Positions 61,930-64,000 of a DNA stretch of 64,000 bases are shown here, one piece after another. Under the pieces are notes generated by a model that was not told the origin of the DNA, searched no databases, and worked only from the letters and a program-made list of their open reading frames with translations. The translations under genes and the position numbers were made by a program. Location of the stretch: assembly GCA_963402885.1 (NCBI GenBank), contig OY727101.1:18824417-18888416 (forward strand). Direction: 5' to 3'. Source of the DNA: Antedon bifida. Taxonomy: Eukaryota; Echinodermata; Crinoidea; Comatulida; Antedonidae. Positions within the stretch are counted from its first letter, which is position 1. Each line of letters opens with the position of its first letter.

Positions 61930-62290
61930 ACCTAAGTAGCTCGCGGCGATCGACCTCTCGTGGACGGTCTTAGGCCTAGCCTAGCTAGGCTTAGTTTTGT
62001 AGGCCTAGCTGGTAAACATCGGTAACGTACGAACATCGTACGCTAGCTATATACCTAGCCTGACGTTGTATAGTTGCTGCATTAATTGTCTTTCTATTTT
62101 TGCCAGACTCCGTTGATGCAAATTGGGGAAAAACCCGGTATTTTCGCTGAAAAGTTAGGAGTCTTCCATTTGTTTTGGCCTCACGATCGATCGAAAAGTG
62201 GGCGAATTACAGGTGAAAAACAAAAATATCAATCCGCGCGCAATGCATTTTGGGATTTATAGCGGGCCGCTATAATTATTAGAATCGACT
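61930..62290. promoter_or_regulatory. CpG-richer block, possible promoter
   Basis: In AT-rich surroundings this block has dense CG dinucleotides (TCGCGGCGATCGACCTCTCG, CCGCGCGCAATGC). AATGCATTTTGGGATTTATAG loosely resembles the ZNF143/Staf motif. No exon could be tied to it. It may be the promoter of a neighbour beyond the window or a repeat. Confidence 0.3.
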
Positions 62291-64000
62291 TATTTTTCAC
62301 ATTTTTAACCGTTTAAAGACGAAAAAAGTTATCGCAATAGGACCATATAGTATTATTTTTACATTAAATATAGTTTGTGATCTTAAATTAGATCTAAAAA
62401 ACGTAGGGAATGGGGCTTTAACTTTTGGACAAGATGGTGTTAGAGTTATTATGATTGAGACCAATGCACTGTATTATACAATTATGTATTTAAATATATT
62501 TTCAGTCAACATTAAATGTTATAATTTATTTTTTTTTTTTTAATGAACACAAACACAATTAATGAATTAGTTAATTAAGCAGCATCACTCATAATTTGTA
62601 AAAAAAAACATGTAAAAGTCATGTCTTGTTGCAAATAAATTTTTCAAGTATGGAAAATTAACATAAATTTATTTAGTTTTATTTGTTGTATGTGATGGTG
62701 ATATTTTGTTTGCACTGGTAAATGTTAAAAATTATAGTAATAAAAAAACGTTAAATTAAAGAAATTATGAATATATATAAATGTATTTAGTATGGCAACC
62801 GGTTAAAATTTTGCGTGAGAAAATAAACCGAACATATGCTGGTGGTACTATAATTAACAGGAACTTTATTATTTTGTGAGGGCGGTATACTGAATAAAGT
62901 TGGAGCTGTAAGATCAGCAAAAAGATGCCTAACATGTCCTTTGAGGTAGGCCTAAGTTTTCATTGTATATTTCTTTTTATTCTAAACGCATGTTGTTTAA
63001 TGATAATATAAAAGGTAGTAGATAACCACGATATGTAATAACAAACACTCTGAGCAGTGAAAACCCCTCAAATCAGGCTTGCATGTTAGGCCTAGATAAG
63101 GCACCTCTATACTACAGACGGCTTCGCTACTCCTGGCTAGGCTAGGTCTAGGCTTGACACCTGACTATATTATCATAAGGAAAAGGTCAGATGCGGTAAT
63201 GCTTTTCTATTATAGAACTCAATATTATCTACTGTACTTATGTAATCTTACCTACATCTCCTAACTATTTCTTAATTTCCAGGTGTATAATGACTGGGGT
63301 AATAATAATGTTCAGCGCTTAGAGGTTTCACAACATTATCATTATTAGGCGATATATAAATCCAGGATATTATTATTATTCTAATAAACCCATAAATCAT
63401 GCAATCAGTAGTACAGTATTAGTATAGTAGTCGGAGAATCGGTAACCTACCGACAACTACATTTTCCATAATGGCCCCCTGATATTTGTCCTGTATTTGA
63501 TGTATTAAATATAATAATCCTAGCTGTCCTTTCTTTTCATATGATGTGAAGTTCAAGTCATACTCGTAGTTCTCAAAAGAAGGTCCATAGTTTCTACATA
63601 AATTTGGCACAATTGTGGACGTACAAGAATGAAAATAAAACTAGTCTAAAAAGCTAATTTTTAAGCACTGGTGGCAAAATATGAATGATGAACAACATCA
63701 TAATACTGTAGATACATTCCTTTCTGATGAAGCATATATTGTTATGTTTACTTTAGTATTCCAATTTCACAATTACAGTAATGCTATACCTGATCAATGA
63801 AAGGGTTTTTTGTCTCATAAATGCAAATATCCATTGAAGCGTATGTTTAATTAGTTGAATGATTTGTATGATCCCTTCCAATTTGTTTGAAAAAAAAAAT
63901 TTAATATTTTTTTCATAGCTCAAACATCTGATGGCTACAGTTCTATCTGTGTTAGTCTCATGTACTACATAACAATAAATAATTATCAAACTATTTTATT
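62291..64000. other. Non-coding right end of window
   Basis: AT-rich, with only short chance ORFs. The one recognisable item is the SINE tail at 63285-63385. Confidence 0.5.
63285..63385 (+). mobile_element. SINE 3' tail
   Basis: TAATGTTCAGCGCTTAGAGG, then TTAGGCGATATATAAATCC and a run of ATT triplets. This is the usual 3' end of tRNA-derived SINEs with GCGC...TATAAATCCA and (ATT)n tails. The head is missing. Confidence 0.6.

Noticed and set aside
62939-63350. A short two-exon gene start (ATGCCTAACATGTCC…GAG|GTAGGC, then acceptor at 63281)
   Set aside because: The second 'exon' is a SINE tail and the joined peptide stops after about 27 codons. No homology supports it.

Overview
The window looks like nuclear DNA of an invertebrate animal. 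It is AT-rich, with long introns, consensus GT-AG splice sites and many short inverted-repeat transposons and tRNA-derived SINEs. Both genes are read confidently from splice-joined translations. The closeness of both proteins to their vertebrate orthologs, plus a SINE resembling the deuterostome Deu/core group, suggests an invertebrate deuterostome, possibly an echinoderm. That placement is inference and the species is not resolved.

Layout: (1) about 1613-37058, + strand: 69 exons of USP34, a giant ubiquitin-specific protease. The N-terminal ~200 residues lie left of the window. All 69 exons join in frame to 3,333 codons plus stop, with intact catalytic Cys, His and ubiquitin-like domain. (2) 37059-40560: USP34 3' UTR, several inverted-repeat elements and an ~800 bp satellite whose every unit carries a TATA-like motif. 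(3) about 40600-57696, + strand: a complete Pellino gene (FHA-like domain plus RING-like E3 ligase, 427 aa) with a non-coding first exon, two overlapping micro-uORFs and eleven coding segments. (4) 57697-64000: Pellino 3' UTR, more inverted-repeat elements, a CpG-richer block at 61.9-62.3 kb and a SINE tail. No convincing third gene was found.

The two genes are a head-to-tail pair with opposite biochemistry: a deubiquitinase (USP34; Axin/Wnt and NF-kB control in vertebrates) and an E3 ligase (Pellino; Toll/IL-1 receptor signalling through IRAK). Human USP34 and PELI1 are also near neighbours on 2p15-p14, so this looks like ancestral linkage.

Non-coding DNA is dominated by non-autonomous repeats: at least 13 copies of one ~150 bp MITE family, several other families with terminal inverted repeats, tRNA-like SINE heads, one non-LTR retrotransposon 3' end and six tandem arrays. 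The most unusual single observations are a partial, splice-dead copy of USP34 exon 27 in an upstream intron, a conserved-phase GC-AG intron, a perfect 59 bp palindrome, a 5 x 37 bp intronic array of CCAAT-box motifs, and the TATA-like satellite ahead of Pellino. I saw no bacterial, viral or CRISPR-type system.
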